64,000 bases of DNA, from NCBI GenBank assembly GCA_949825065.1, contig OX463845.1, positions 29,759,315 through 29,823,314 of the forward strand, given 5' to 3'. The notes below the pieces were generated by a model. That model saw nothing but the letters and a program-made list of their open reading frames with translations, did no database searches and was not told where the DNA came from. The DNA is from Odontocerum albicorne. Lineage: Eukaryota > Arthropoda > Insecta > Trichoptera > Odontoceridae. Made by a program: the position numbers and the translations under genes. Shown here piece after piece: positions 46,111 through 57,625 of this stretch (within the stretch, counting starts at the first letter, position 1; each line of letters begins with the position of its first letter).

Positions 46111-46610
46111 ACTGTTTTGTGGGATTATAAAGGAATCATCATGATCGAGAATTTGAAAAAGTGCAAGACAATAACGGGAGTCTATTATGCGACACTGTCG
46201 AACCGTTTGAAAGACGACTTGAAGGAAAAATGGCCAAGATGGGCGTGTAAGTGTTCTTTCACCCGAACAACGCGCCGTCCTACAAATCAATCATCGCAAT
46301 AGTAAAATTGTATTAATTGGAATTCGAATTGGTTCCTTATCTACCAAATTCCCGGACTTAGCCCCGTACGACTTCTTCCTGTTCCCGAAATTAAAAAAAT
46401 GGTTCGGTGTGAAGAAATTTCCCTCCAATCAGGACGTCATTGCCGCAGTTAGTCTATTTGGCAGAATTTGAAAAAAAAAAAACTATTTTTCAGACGAGGT
46501 GAAACAATCGAGAAACTGCTGGACCAAGTGTATAGCTCTAAAAAAACACTTTATTGATAAAATAAAATACTTTATCAAAAAAATGTCTTTCACTCGTTTT
46601 TAAAGTTTTC
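46111..46610 (+). pseudogene. mariner transposase C-terminal half remnant
   Basis: The plus frame begins WDYKGIIMIENLKKCKTITG, the block just before the second catalytic aspartate of mariner transposases, and continues LSNRLKDDLKEKWPR. After a frameshift, HPNNAPSY stands where HQDNAPAH is expected, so the second catalytic Asp is Asn. Further on APYDFFLFPKLKKW keeps the third Asp, and SRNCWTKCIAL ends the protein before a stop. The N-terminal half is missing, cut at the L5 LINE boundary. Several frameshifts make it dead. The lineage differs from the complete mariners (FFLFPKLKKW, not FWLFSHLKKF). Confidence 0.85.
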
Positions 46611-47199
46611 AAAATTACCCTCATATAAAGAGGTGAATAGATTTTTTTGTAAAATTTTACAGCAGGCATATTACGTGAATATTATTATTGATATCACTTA
46701 AAAATAATTGATGAATTAAAATACTTTTCGTATTACCAGAGAAATACATTAAAAAATATTGATTTATATAATGACTTATGATAGACATATTATCCATCCA
46801 TCGGTTTATGCTTAAGGTAAAATATTCAGATCTTTATTCCCGATATTTTTTAAACATTTAGAAGTTAAATAAGAGTATAACTAACAAATATATAAAATAA
46901 TACGTGTGTCGTGAAACTGAAGAGATGAGAGATGTGGCTTGTGAAGCCCTCATGATATTTGAGTGACAGCAAGGACGATAATATAAATGGTGTCGTATCC
47001 AATCCAGAAACAACTCGGTTGTCTGTGTCAAGAAAGCTCTGGTGCACATCCAACACATTCAGATGTGGGGTCAGCCGCACATCCTTTAATCCCCAAAGTG
47101 GGGGCTGTCGGAATCACCTATGGGCGAATGCTAAAACGTAAGGCAATCGAACATATATTCGTTCAATATAACGTTGCAAACATGCTGTTCCCGAGAATG
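46611..47199. other. Unassigned, possible retroposon end
   Basis: 46980-47199 is GC-richer and ends GTTGTAATAAATAAATAAAT, like a retroposon 3' end. A frame there (GSAAHPLIPKVGAVGITYG) matches nothing I know. It abuts the reversed tail of the L4 LINE at 47200. Confidence 0.35.
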
Positions 47200-47880
47200 T
47201 TGTAATAAATAAATAAATCATCGGTTTATTGATAGTATGCATACATACATATATATCTTAAAAATCACATATATATTAAGGCAATGAAAAATAACATATT
47301 TGAGTGAGAAGTCATCAAACGGTCTGGGCTCATCTCATAATATTCTCCCAATCGAAATACGCCCTTATCAATAAGAAGGTAAACTGGGTCAGATTTTCGG
47401 CTCACAACCCACGTGGCCCAAACAAGGGTAGCTCATTCCAGCATTTGTAGGCTGATCATGAAAAAGATCCCTAAAATAAAGTTAGATTATGGCTCGGGGC
47501 GAGTAATAGAGTTTATTTACTTCTGGTGACATTTTCGTGAAAATTTCTACGCCAAGTCAATTTTTCAAAGAGATAAGGTGACATTTTGGTGATAATTGTA
47601 TGTATTAATACGTTTAAGAGAAGACGTTATTTTTCATTGTCAATAATTTTAAAACCTCTCATAAAAGGGGAGACACGTCCATTGGGAGGGATGTGGAAAC
47701 AGTATATATGGTAAGCACTTTGTAGTCTGCAACTTTTTTCCGTTTAATTTAAAAGGCATGACCCAAACACAATCACTACTCGACTTATAAAATAATGAGC
47801 CCTCATATTATTCTAAGTTTGATTGATACGTTTTGTCTTCAATTGATAGGTTTTGATAGGATGCGATAAATATTTAACAC
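47200..47880 (-). mobile_element. LINE C-terminal fragment (L4), copy 2
   Basis: It shares with 42425..42980 the blocks CGTGAAAATTTCTACGCC, TTCAAAGAGATAAGGTGACA, GGGGAGACACGTCCATTGGG, GGCATGACCCAAACACAATC and GGTTTTGATAGGATGCGATAAA, all reversed relative to the ORF. The coding end is more decayed than in copy 1. The 3' tail is an AATAAATAAATAAATCATCGG run, reversed, at 47205. Confidence 0.65.
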
Positions 47881-47998
47881 TATTACATGGCAGCAAAATT
47901 TGGAGATACGGATATTGGATTCGATAAGATATGTTAGACGTGATATTATGGATACTTGATGCATTACAGCAAAGTACAATGCTCAACGTCTCCCGCAC

Positions 47999-48205
47999 CA
48001 CGCCATGCTCCTATCGGAGTAGGCAGAGATAACAGATCTCCCCTTCATTATACTTATATCCTATTAACACACACACCATTCACTTGTCCCACGTTCATGC
48101 ACCACGTTAAGTATACCTTCTATGATACATGATTATATCCTATTTACACACTTTTCGATCTTTCCTATTTCATAATTTGATTCATTTGATCGTGCCACGG
48201 TTTCA
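47999..48205 (-). mobile_element. LINE family L5 3' end
   Basis: CGCCATGCTCCTATCGGAGT then GGCAGAGATAACAGATCTCC is the best-preserved version of the 3' block. TTTGATTCATTTGATCGTGC and CACGG mark the coding end. Confidence 0.65.
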
Positions 48206-49109
48206 TAAAATAAAGAAATTCGTCTTCACAGTTTACTTTAAAAATTACAATAATAATAATAATATTTTTCACATGTATCTACAATGAAGAGATGGAACCT
48301 GAAACAGGTAATGAATCTGACATAAAAATGTCTGAAATTGAGAGTAATTAAACGTTAAAAAGTAACAGATGTGAATTATATGTTAGTTGATGAAATAGTC
48401 AAAGATCAACGTGGAAAATAAGGGAACCAAATTATTATGAAAATATAACACTAATGTACTTCTGAAAATATCTGCAATTCAATAAGCTATCACGTTTCAC
48501 AAGACCTTTTCCAACTTTTTCTTAACTGTTTCAGTGTATTCAATTTAGAAGATCAGAAAGCCAATACTGCTTTCTTCCACTTTTTGAATTCTTCCACATA
48601 AAAGGGTCTCTTACCCACCGACCCTTCTATCACACGGCTTCAAGAGCCGCAGAGGGATGTGATTGATTTTCATTGTCAATCGTGAATTCAATTATTTTCA
48701 TATAAGGAATGAAAAGGGTCCCTTTTTCCTAACAAAATTGATCGGGAAGAAAGCAATAAAACTATATTGAACCGTAATATCCTTCATATTTTTTTGCGTT
48801 TCACTTTTAAATTGTACCACTTAACTTTTGACAGACGCTTGGAAAATAGGAAACAAGACGAAGCGGATCCACAATTTCCAAGGCTGCCTTTTAAAGGATA
48901 TCTTTCTAAAAGCTTTCATCGGTTGAACGATTATTTTTTAAGTTAAATTTTAAGCAATTTTTCTAATTCGTAATACTGTTATGTAATGGATATGAATAAA
49001 ATGGCTGACACAATTATTAAATCCCGTGCCGAAAGAAACTTCAATAATTTAAAATATATAAATTTTCTAATATCTTGGTTTCACTATTTATATTTTCAAC
49101 TATTTGTAC
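48206..49109. other. AT-rich DNA, nothing recognised
   Basis: No gene or repeat was recognised. Confidence 0.5.
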
Positions 49110-49320
49110 TGTAATTTGTTTTATTAAACACTGTTTATTCCACTTTTTGAACGGTATAACCATACCGGTTTCAAGGCTTTCACCTCATCATCAGGGGAGC
49201 ACAAACAATACTTGATGATGATGAGAAAGCCTCCCCTGATGATAAGGTGAAAGCCTTGAAACCGGTAGGATTATACCGTTCAAAAAGTGGAATAAACAGT
49301 ACTTGATAAAACAAATTACA
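49110..49320. repeat. 211-bp fold-back with hammerhead-like cores
   Basis: Two arms of about 91 bp, 49110..49200 and 49229..49320, are inverted copies of each other with only a handful of mismatches around a 28-bp loop. The right arm read on the plus strand, and the left arm on the minus strand, each have the order CTGATGA (49237) - small hairpin (AAGG/CCTT) - GAAA (49258) - CCGGTA hairpin closing at TACCG. This follows the hammerhead ribozyme core CUGANGA / stem II / GAAA / stem III. An extra U sits before stem II, and I could not find a pairing stem I. ACCGG plus GATGATG runs are typical of Penelope-like element LTRs. The fold-back itself is certain; its class is inferred. Confidence 0.8.
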
Positions 49321-49396
49321 ATGTCTTTAAACCTCCACAATGTTAATCCCTTAACTATAAACAATATATTTGTACGGTATTTTTTCATTATACATA

Positions 49397-49555
49397 GTAC
49401 AACCTGGCGGGTTTATTGCCATATGAAAATCTTTTCCAACCAATCAGAAATATGTTATAGAATACTTAAATGAAAAATCAGATAGCAAAAAGAATCGAGC
49501 CCGCAACCCGCGGGTTGGAAGACAGGTTTCTTCCCAACTAGGTCATGGAGGTTGT
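49397..49555 (-). mobile_element. SINE family A, full length
   Basis: On the minus strand: head ACAACCTCCATGACCTAGTT and GGGTTGCGGGCTCGATTC (B-box), then CATTTAAGTATTC, TTCTGATTGGTTGGAAAAGA, and the tail ATGGCAATAAACCCGCCAGG. It is complete from head to tail at 159 bp and lies 76 bp from the fold-back. Confidence 0.85.
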
Positions 49556-49639
49556 ATTCAACAGTAAATATACATTCGGTTAACATATGAGAGTACGAGT
49601 ATGTGTTTGTCTGTCAATAAAGTTCTGGGATTTGTGATC

Positions 49640-50245
49640 AAGTGCCTCTACGGCATTTGATGGTAGAGCTGTCATGAGATATTTTTATCATTCACTAGTT
49701 CGCATTATATTAGAGTGCGATTCAATAATTGGAACCCGAGAGAAATCCAGAATTTTTTTATGGTTGAGCGAGTCCAAAAAAGAAATCCGCAACACCTTTA
49801 TTGCATCAAGTATGGATTTTATCAATGCCTCTATCTCATATTTTTGAATGAATACACTTCTTAATCGTGCGAAGAGATCAAGGCACCTGTTTGCATATAC
49901 AAATCGCTAACGAAAATAATAGCGAATCCTTTGTTGCTTGACAAATTTTTGTTTAATGTACCCGAAAATTATTTACACCATCGTGAATTACGATTGTTTT
50001 TGGTATCGTTAAGAGCATCACCACTCGCACACGGAATGATTTTTGATAATGATGTTTTCCACATCTCGGTGAATAAATTGAGGCTTGAATTATTTTATAC
50101 ATTTTGTAGGTATAACAGAATTACTTCACAGGGAAGAATGAATAAAAATATTCTTGTTTTCATTTTGCAATATTTAGACTTCTAATTTATTTTCTTGTTA
50201 TTTGGTGTAATTGGGTTAAACATGTATCAAATATAAAATAAAAGT
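49640..50245 (+). pseudogene. LINE C-terminal ORF and 3' end (L2)
   Basis: Plus-strand frames in sequence read RYFYHSLVRIILECDSII, then (shifted) EIQNFFMVERVQKRNPQHLY, then LLDKFLFNVPENYLHHRELR and FHISVNKLRLEL. SLV--ILEY-SI-W, ERVQK and the F-VP----R--- blocks are the usual order after the RT domain in Jockey-like non-LTR elements. At least two frameshifts are present. The 3' untranslated end (GTAATTGGGTTAAACATGTA) is shared with 60590..60840. The 5' part with RT and endonuclease is missing. Confidence 0.75.
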
Positions 50246-50842
50246 TAATGTGAATATTTATAGTAAATCAAATGTTTCATGTAACCTAGTTTAAATCAAC
50301 GGAATCGTTTAAAAGCTTTTTCATTTGATCGTATACAATATTGTGACTAAAATTTTAAGTTAAAATGATAACTATTAATTTGATGCAAAGATATTTTGAA
50401 AATATTTTCAGATAAGTAAATGATTTTTTTAAGCGACGAGTATAAAATATACTGATAAAAGTTACTTGAAGGACGCCAACCTTCTAAGTTTACTGAATAT
50501 TATCATTTAAAAAATGCAAATTTAACTAAAACGTCTAGACACTTCATGTAAAAAAAATAATATTATTTAAGAACACGTCGATTCTTCGCGATTAGGTTAG
50601 TCAATCTGGTAGATTATCAAGATTGTAACAATAAGATTTATACTCTGAGAAATCGGCTTATTTCGGTTAATAATAACTCTCGAAAAGTCAGCATTAAATG
50701 TGTACGTCGCGTCAGTTAGGTATTGAGGGGAATGATTATTTAAGGATTTAAATACAAAAATGCTCATCTCTTCACACTATTTTAACAAGTGAAACTGAAA
50801 TAATGGAATATTGATAAAAATTGAGTTTTTGTTGATTAAAGG
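50246..50842. other. AT-rich DNA, nothing recognised
   Basis: No gene or repeat was recognised. Confidence 0.5.
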
Positions 50843-50916
50843 CAAACTGCCTAAACTACTCATCTAAACAAAATAAACATTTTTTATTTGTTTACATGAG
50901 TAGTTTAGGCAGGTTG
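50843..50916. other. Hairpin with 30-bp arms, miRNA-precursor-like
   Basis: Arm 50843..50872 (CAAACTGCCTAAACTACTCA...) is the inverse complement of 50887..50916 with two mismatches in 30, around a 14-base AT-rich loop. The 74-nt size, arm length and two mismatches fit an animal pre-miRNA-sized stem-loop, but also a small fold-back transposon relic. No other copy was found in the window. Confidence 0.75.
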
Positions 50917-51339
50917 TAAAATAAACTTGTCTTATTTTTAGTGTTTTTAATTAATAATAATACATGCCATTTAGATCGATGATATTCTTTCATCTTTCTG
51001 GTAGCTGAAGGATTCCTCGTAGAATTCCTGGGACTTGCTAGCGAAAAACTGTTCCGAGTGATTTTGGAAGGAGTTTAAATTTGGTCAATTTACTCCATTA
51101 AGAGAGTTGCTGTAGTACCAGAGAATGTACCAGAGAATGGACTTGAAATGTAAGTTGGCTACGTTTAGGACCCGATACTCCCTGAAAAGCTCCTTTGTAG
51201 GATACCGGACAGGAAGTTTACTAATTATTTTTATGATAATTTTTTGGGAAACTTACAGTACGTATTTTTGTGTTAAAGTGCATCCCCTCAAACTGATACC
51301 TATACCGAAGGAAACTGTCGACTAACGTAAAGCGAAGTA
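50917..51339. other. AT-rich DNA, nothing recognised
   Basis: 51000-51130 is slightly GC-richer and contains a 12-base repeat (ACCAGAGAATG twice at 51118-51138). No gene. Confidence 0.45.
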
Positions 51340-52090
51340 TATAACTTTATGAACATTTTCACTGAGCACATTTCGAATTATACGGAAAATGCACCCTATT
51401 TTTTTTGTGCTCAAAGCGTTCATGGACCTCCCAGCAAAGAAACTGATCAACAAACACTCCAAGATACTTTATACTATCAACCCTTTCCAAAGAAACATAA
51501 CTACAGCCAGCCAAAAATGGACAAGTGTGCAGTGTTATGTACGTTTCTTGGGATTGAGTCAATAAAATTGAGTCCATCCATTTTTAACCATACACCATTT
51601 TTCGTTTGCCTTTGAAAATATATCATCCCATGTTTTGCCCTCGAACAGAAGAACCGTGTCGTCCGCAGAAGTAACAATTTTATACCTGATAGAAAGATTA
51701 CAGAACTGATTAATGTATATCACGAACAACATAAGTTCCAGAACACTGCCTTGGAGTACTCCGAATTTCAAAGAAAGAGGCTCGTTAAATATACCATCAC
51801 CTAATTTAACTCTCTAAGTTATATCAGATAAGTATGAAGAGAACCAACTAAAGGATCACCCACATATGCCCACCCTCACCAATAGTAGGTAGTTAATATT
51901 TGGTGAGACATAGTATCAAAAGCCTTTGCAAGGTCCAAAAAAACTGCCAAACATGTTCTATTGATATCCAAAATGGTGGTAACACTATTAAGTAGACTAA
52001 GCAAAGCAGTCTCAGTTTCCACATTATTTTGGAACCCAAATTGATTACGAAATAATGTAGTGCACATTGAAAAATCTCATTAGTCAGTGG
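51340..52090 (-). pseudogene. LINE reverse transcriptase fragment (L3)
   Basis: Minus-strand pieces in order: NQFGFQNNVETETALLSLLN and AVFLDLAKAFDTMSHQIL (51876..52067), the fingers/palm block with the first catalytic Asp region. Next comes GVLQGSVLELMLFVIYINQF and TSADDTVLLF (51559..51771), the (F/Y)ADD box, here SADD. Then RVDSIKYLGVFVDQFLCW (51359..51577), the block after the palm. The three pieces lie in different frames, so at least two frameshifts separate them, and the ADD box has lost its aromatic. It resembles Jockey/CR1-type RTs. The endonuclease is absent. Confidence 0.88.
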
Positions 52091-52109
52091 TAATCATTCT
52101 AAGCTCGCA

Positions 52110-52480
52110 AAAAAGTAGTGGCGGTAATGTTAAGTGTCTGAGCAATCTCACGTGTCGTTGAATGGCGGTCGCTATCAATATTGACCTTGATTTCATCCAC
52201 GCCTGTGGTGACAGGCCGTCTGGTGCGCGATGTATCTTTGATATCAACATTCTCTTCTATAAATCTCCGGAACTACTTTCTGCGCAATTAATTTACAGCA
52301 TCGGCTCCGTATACAGCACATTTTTGCGACGCGTTTTTTGCCTTTTCGGGAGCAAAAATATATATGGTAATATGATTTCTTATTTACTGACATTCACAAA
52401 AAAACGCTAGGACTCACCGAATATAGCAAAATTTTATTTAAATGACCACTGCAATTTAACCTTTCAAATGACGATATTTG
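52110..52480 (-). pseudogene. mariner transposase N-terminal remnant
   Basis: On the minus strand, with several in-frame stops, the sequence reads CAVYGADAVN, FRRFIEENVDIKDTSRTRRP (the GRP motif has become RRP), VTTGVDEIKVNIDSDRHSTT and REIAQTLNITATT. This is the two-part helix-turn-helix of a mariner. The sequence ends near a 5' side with GCGGAGAAAATGGGGCGAAC. There is no catalytic domain. It is old, and a different lineage from the remnants at 17046 and 17946. Confidence 0.78.
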
Positions 52481-54747
52481 AGTGTGTCTGAAGTTAGCAG
52501 CGGGTCAAAAAAACGATGATACGCCACCGAGCGGAGAAAATGGGGCGAACATATAACATATTACAACCTATTATTTCCAAAACATCAAACGAATAAAAAC
52601 CTTGAGCGTAAGTAAATAAAAATAAAAGAAATAAATTATCCCACCGGAAATATTGATATTGTAAAGTTAAGTTTAACTGACCTAAAAAATTGGCAAAACA
52701 TCCCAGTGACCTCTAAACAACACGTCAAGGAGAAAATAACTCCCTAGAAACACAGAATATTTTCAATAAAATAAGCGGTTTCTTTGTAAATGCGTACAAA
52801 CACATTTTATGGCAACAGCTCTCCAAAAGAAATCCTACTACTCTGAGTGAAATAGCTCGTAAACATTGACCAGAAGGGTGGTCTCCGTGGAAAACAATGG
52901 AAAAATACCCGCTAAATGCTATGAAAAGATTGTATAAATCACACACCTCCCCAGTGTCACGCAACACGTTGTTTACAACTAACAATTCGCAACCCCGTGA
53001 CATTCTGCAAACAAGAGTCAATCCGCAATCTCAGAGTTTTTTTTCCAATATGAGATACAATTAGTTTTCGGGCTGAAAGTTGACCGAATGGTCACAAGGG
53101 TTTTTTTCAACTCTCGGACGTGCCTTTTATGTGAAAGAATTGGATCGCAAAAGAATTGGATTAAAAAAATATATCAAAGAACGAAATTACTCGTAATGAG
53201 AGATTGAACTTTGAATTACATATTCAATTTATCTATGAAAATGTAAGTAAATATTCAGATGATAAGTTCTCTAAAAATTCTAGAAGAAAAAAGATTTTGA
53301 GGATTTTTGCTATGAAAACTGTCAAACTATTTTTTGAAGCGATTTTTCCTGTTGAACACGAAAACTCCAGGTATAAGTTTTAAATTTATTTCATGTACAA
53401 CAAAATGTTTACTATAACTGCTGACACAGTAATAAAAATAACACAAAATCATATATGTTGTCGTAATTTGTTCTATAAATAATACATCATATATGTGTTG
53501 TTGTGTGCAAGACGAGAGAAGTAAATATGTTAGGTACATCGGTTATTAGGCTAGCTATAGTTTTCATTAACGAAACACAGTACCAATTGAAGTTATTCGT
53601 GTGGTTTTAACTCAAGAACATTGTTAGCACGCGCACAAACCTCGATTTGCTTTCCCTTGAACCCAGAGGCAACATTGATTAAAATACTACTTGTATCCAT
53701 TGCATACTTCTATCCACACTTGAATAAAATTCAATAAAAAAAATTAAATGGGTCAATATATAAATTAATCGACACATTCAGTCAAAATGTTCTGGTCATA
53801 CCGATATGGAAACAAATAACGGACGTTTTAGTGTGAAATCGAAGGAAAGGTATTTTGTCTCGATGCATACAATGAGTAAGCCCTACTAATTTGACCGAAT
53901 AAATGAAGGTTCCTTAGCAATAAATACCTCAGTGCCGATAAGTAATTATGTTATATAATATTTTTGAAAGATTTTGCGTTTTGCCATGAAAACATAAAGC
54001 ATTTATTTCTTAAGCATGTATCGTAACCAAAATTATTTCAAAAACGTTTCGGTTATTAAAGAGCTTCTCTCAAAAATCGAATAAACTGTGAGAGAACTTT
54101 AGTACGTGGGTGAAACTTAAGTTTACTATCGAACCAATAGCAGCACATGGTTTGAGAATACTACTTTAAAAACCCAATCGCTGAAAATTTAATTTGATAA
54201 CAGAATTGATAGTTTCTAAGGAAATTTATCGAGTTAAAAAAAAGGAAGATTAAGGTTTACTTGGAACAGAGCCAAGAGAACCCAATTTCTAATGTAAAAA
54301 AATGGAATGGATTAGTGACTTCATAGATGAATATCAACCTATATTTTCACCCATGAACTTATGAGTGTGAACAAGTAAAGGTTTGTTGGCGCTACACAAA
54401 CCTACGACAGCGGCACGCTACTCCAAGAAATTGCGCAAGACAGGTATCAGCAAACAGAAAACATTTTTTTTAAATATTTGTATTCAATATTTTCAAGAAT
54501 AGAAAAAATCGTTCGCATAATTGATCTATTACATTAAGTATAAATATTCTCATTGTATTTGGTGGATAGAAAATAAGTGTTGTGAAATAATAGAACTAAA
54601 CAAGGAATAATTTATACCAATGAAACTTCAAATGTCAATATGTTATCCCACATTACAATGAAGTTAAATTTTAAATAATCTCTTTTCACATGAAAAGTGT
54701 GTTGCATTTCAAAAAGAATTATGTTGTATGCAGTGTTTTTACTTCTA
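52481..54747. other. Unassigned DNA, nothing recognised
   Basis: 52680-53140 is somewhat GC-richer and holds a 98-codon minus-strand open frame (52725..53021, cysteine-rich) that I cannot place. The remainder is AT-rich without repeats or coding signals. Confidence 0.4.
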
Positions 54748-56026
54748 CAGGGTCTTTCAATAAGGACGCTCGACTTTTAAATGTAAATAAAACAAGTTGT
54801 GTGTGAGATATCCACTCAATTTTTTATTTGAAAGAATATTTTATGGCATTAAGTATGGAATATAACGTCGTTCAAATGTCCGTCGCGGCTTTGCTTGGTG
54901 GCACGTATTCGGGAGATCCAATTTTTGATGACTTTGTCGGATAAATCTGGCTGAATTTGCTGAATGGCGTTTCTTTATGTTGACTTTGAGGGCATCAATT
55001 GTTTGCGGTGTATACGCATAGACCTGCGATTTAAGATAGCCCCAAAGGAGGAAGTCTAAAGGCGTTAAATCGCACGATCTCGGTGGCCACCTCAGGTCGC
55101 CGCCGCGCGAGATATCCATGCCCTCAAATCGCTCGTGCAGGATGTCCATCGTGGCATGCGCTGTGTGACACGTAGCGCCGTCCTGTTGGAACCACATGTC
55201 GTCGGAATCCACAAGAAGTTGCTTATCATCGATCTGTAGCGCTCGCCGTTGACGGTTATGGCAATGCCAGTTTCGTTTTGGAAGAAGTATGGACCGATGA
55301 TTCCGACAGACCAAAATCCGCACCAAACAGTGACTTTCTCGGGATACATTTGGTGCTGGTGTATCTCGTGTGGATTGGTATCGTCCCAAATCCGACAATT
55401 TTGCTTGTTCATACATCCATTCATCCAAAAATGGGCCTCGTCGCTAAAGATGATTTTTTTGCGAATTTTGGGTCAACTTCCAACTGCTCCAGAGCCCAAT
55501 CAGCGATCACACGACGTCGTCTATGGTCGTTTACCTTAAGTTCTTGGGTCAGTTGGATTTTATATGGGTGCAGACCCAAGTCCCAACCCAAAATTCGCCA
55601 TGTTGAAGTCGCAAAAAGGCCAAGTTCTTGTGAACGACGAGAAATTGACTGCCTCGGGGTTTCCCGTACAATCTCACGCACAGCAGCGATGTTTTCAGCA
55701 GACCTTGGGTTTCGGTGACGTACGGGTATTTGCTGATTATTTATCGAACCGGTTGACTCGAATTTGGCCACCAAACGTCGAATAGGTCGACTATTCGACG
55801 GTTGTGGCGAGGATAAAAAACACGTAATGCGCGGAACGTTTCTCGAACGGAGCACTGATTTTGAAAATAAAATTTGATGATTTGCACACGTTGTTTAACG
55901 CTATAACCTTCCATGGTGATTTGTCATACACAACTGAACAATTCACAACACATTTGACAGATGTTGCTTTAACAATATGGTCGCTATAACCTAACAAATT
56001 TCGAGCGTCCCTATTGAAATACCCTG
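54748..56026 (-). mobile_element. DD41D Tc1/mariner element, non-autonomous
   Basis: A 1279-bp element flanked by TA at 54746..54747 and 56027..56028. The inverted ends are CAGGGTCTTTCAATAAGGAC at the left and, reversed, CAGGGTATTTCAATAGGGAC at the right, continuing GCTCGA on both sides. It holds one broken transposase gene (54849..55914). Structure and target duplication are those of the IS630-Tc1-mariner superfamily. The ends are well preserved, so it could in principle be moved by an active relative. Confidence 0.92.
54849..55914 (-). pseudogene. Broken DD41D transposase
   Basis: I chose the ATG at 55914 (MEGYSVKQRVQIIKFYF). Pieces in order are NQCSVRETFRALRVFYP (helix-turn-helix, DUF4817-like); RRLVAKFESTGSINN and SISRRSQELGLFATSTWRIL (second HTH); FSDEAHFWMNGCMNK (first catalytic Asp); PEKVTVWCGFWSVGIIGPYF; MWFQQDGATCHTA (second Asp); RSCDLTPLDFLLWGYLK (third Asp). 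The last two catalytic Asp residues are 41 apart by my count if the Asp in PLD is used. At least four frameshifts break the frame: after the first HTH, at the A-run near 55452, near 55230, and near the C-terminus at about 54967. All three catalytic Asp codons survive. Confidence 0.88.
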
Positions 56027-57625
56027 TACAATGAAGCATTATATTGATAATCGTTAAGGGATTTTTTGAAACTTTTATTTTATATTATTTCAAGAAAACG
56101 TGCTGCGTTTTTAATTTTAAAATACTACATTTATGTTATTAGATATATACATAACGCCAATTAAATGCTTCTATGTTTGTATACACAACTAAGAAATCAA
56201 AACTAAATTATTGGTAAATATATGTCGTTGATTACATTTCGAAGATTTCAGTCCCATAAACCTTAAAAGTTTAGCAATTACAAATATAAAACGTGTAAAA
56301 ATATCTAACATTAAATTTAGAATAGACAGTCGACACAATTGAAAGATTATTTGTAAATACAGCTTGTTTTAAACGGGGAGGTAGACTGTATAAATGTTTA
56401 ATATAAACCTTTCATTTTGAAAGTTTTATGTTTGACTACGCGTCGAACTCTAAATCCTTATAACCTTCACGATAATGCATATAATGCGAATCGTTTTCAA
56501 AATTCTCTTTAAAATTTGCCATTGCTTAAATTTGATATCTAAAAGAAATTTAATAGTTCATAGTTATTTCGACTCTACATATCAGGTCTTAACGTATATT
56601 TTATACTTTAGGTCTTCAAACAGATTTGAAGATATATTTTTTAATTAAAATGATATTCGCAGCTGATGCGAAAACTCGGACTGAAATACTAAATCTTAAT
56701 TAAATATTTTAATATAAGTAACATTACAATGTTACAAGACAACAGAGTACTGGACAATGGCTAATATTTTATCAAAAGAGTTAAAGGACCTTAATTGTAA
56801 AGGTCTTTTCACATACATGATTTTAAATCAATAAAATGTTAAAAAATGACTACAATAGGGGTTTCAAAAGAATTCAAACGATGACATCAGAATAAGTGCA
56901 AACAATGTGCGAAAGTCTGATTTTTAATAATTAAAATATTGAAAATAAAATAAATCTATTCAATGCTTGCAATCACGTAAAATGTAAAAACGAAAAGGTA
57001 GTAAGTTACAGTCTACACGTGTGAAGTAAGGGTGCGTGTTTTTAGGCAATAGGGGATAACCTTTGAAATCTACCTTCGAAAGTTTTAAATGCCATGACCC
57101 AGTCGATTCCAATAGAAAGAGATCGTAAAAACCCTAGATAAGAATGCTACAATATATTGATCTAAAATAAGTATCCTTTACTATCCACCTTAGAATCACC
57201 ACGAGTAAAAATCATACAGTTTGGCGAATACGAGTATAGTACACTTGAATATGTTGTTACATAAATATTGAAAAGTTCTAAGTTATTTAATCAACATGTG
57301 GATATTTGTATAATTTAACAATTAAAACGAAGTAAAGATTGTACACGAAAAAAAAAGTTTGATTTTTATTTTTTTAAGTGTGTGATTGTTAGAAAAATAA
57401 GAGGTAGTGCATGTTATTGGTATCCACAATTATACGAGTACATGTACGAGTAATTCGCTAAATAAATGGTAAGGACAAAAATAAGTCGAATTACAAAAGA
57501 CAATAAGAAATGGTTTTAAAAAGTTCTACATTACGAGTATATTTATCTAGTCCAATAATACTCGTTACAAAAAAATAGTATGTTGATACTTTTGATATAT
57601 TTTAAAATAAAACACATTAATTCGA
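56027..57625. other. AT-rich DNA, nothing recognised
   Basis: 1.6 kb without recognisable gene or repeat. It contains several ACGAGTA words from 57230 onward. Confidence 0.5.

Noticed and set aside
52725..53021. Cysteine-rich 98-codon minus-strand frame
   Set aside because: No recognisable family. The opposite strand is equally plausible as non-coding repeat DNA.
55249..55785. Plus-strand open frames across the DD41D element
   Set aside because: They are antisense to the broken transposase gene.
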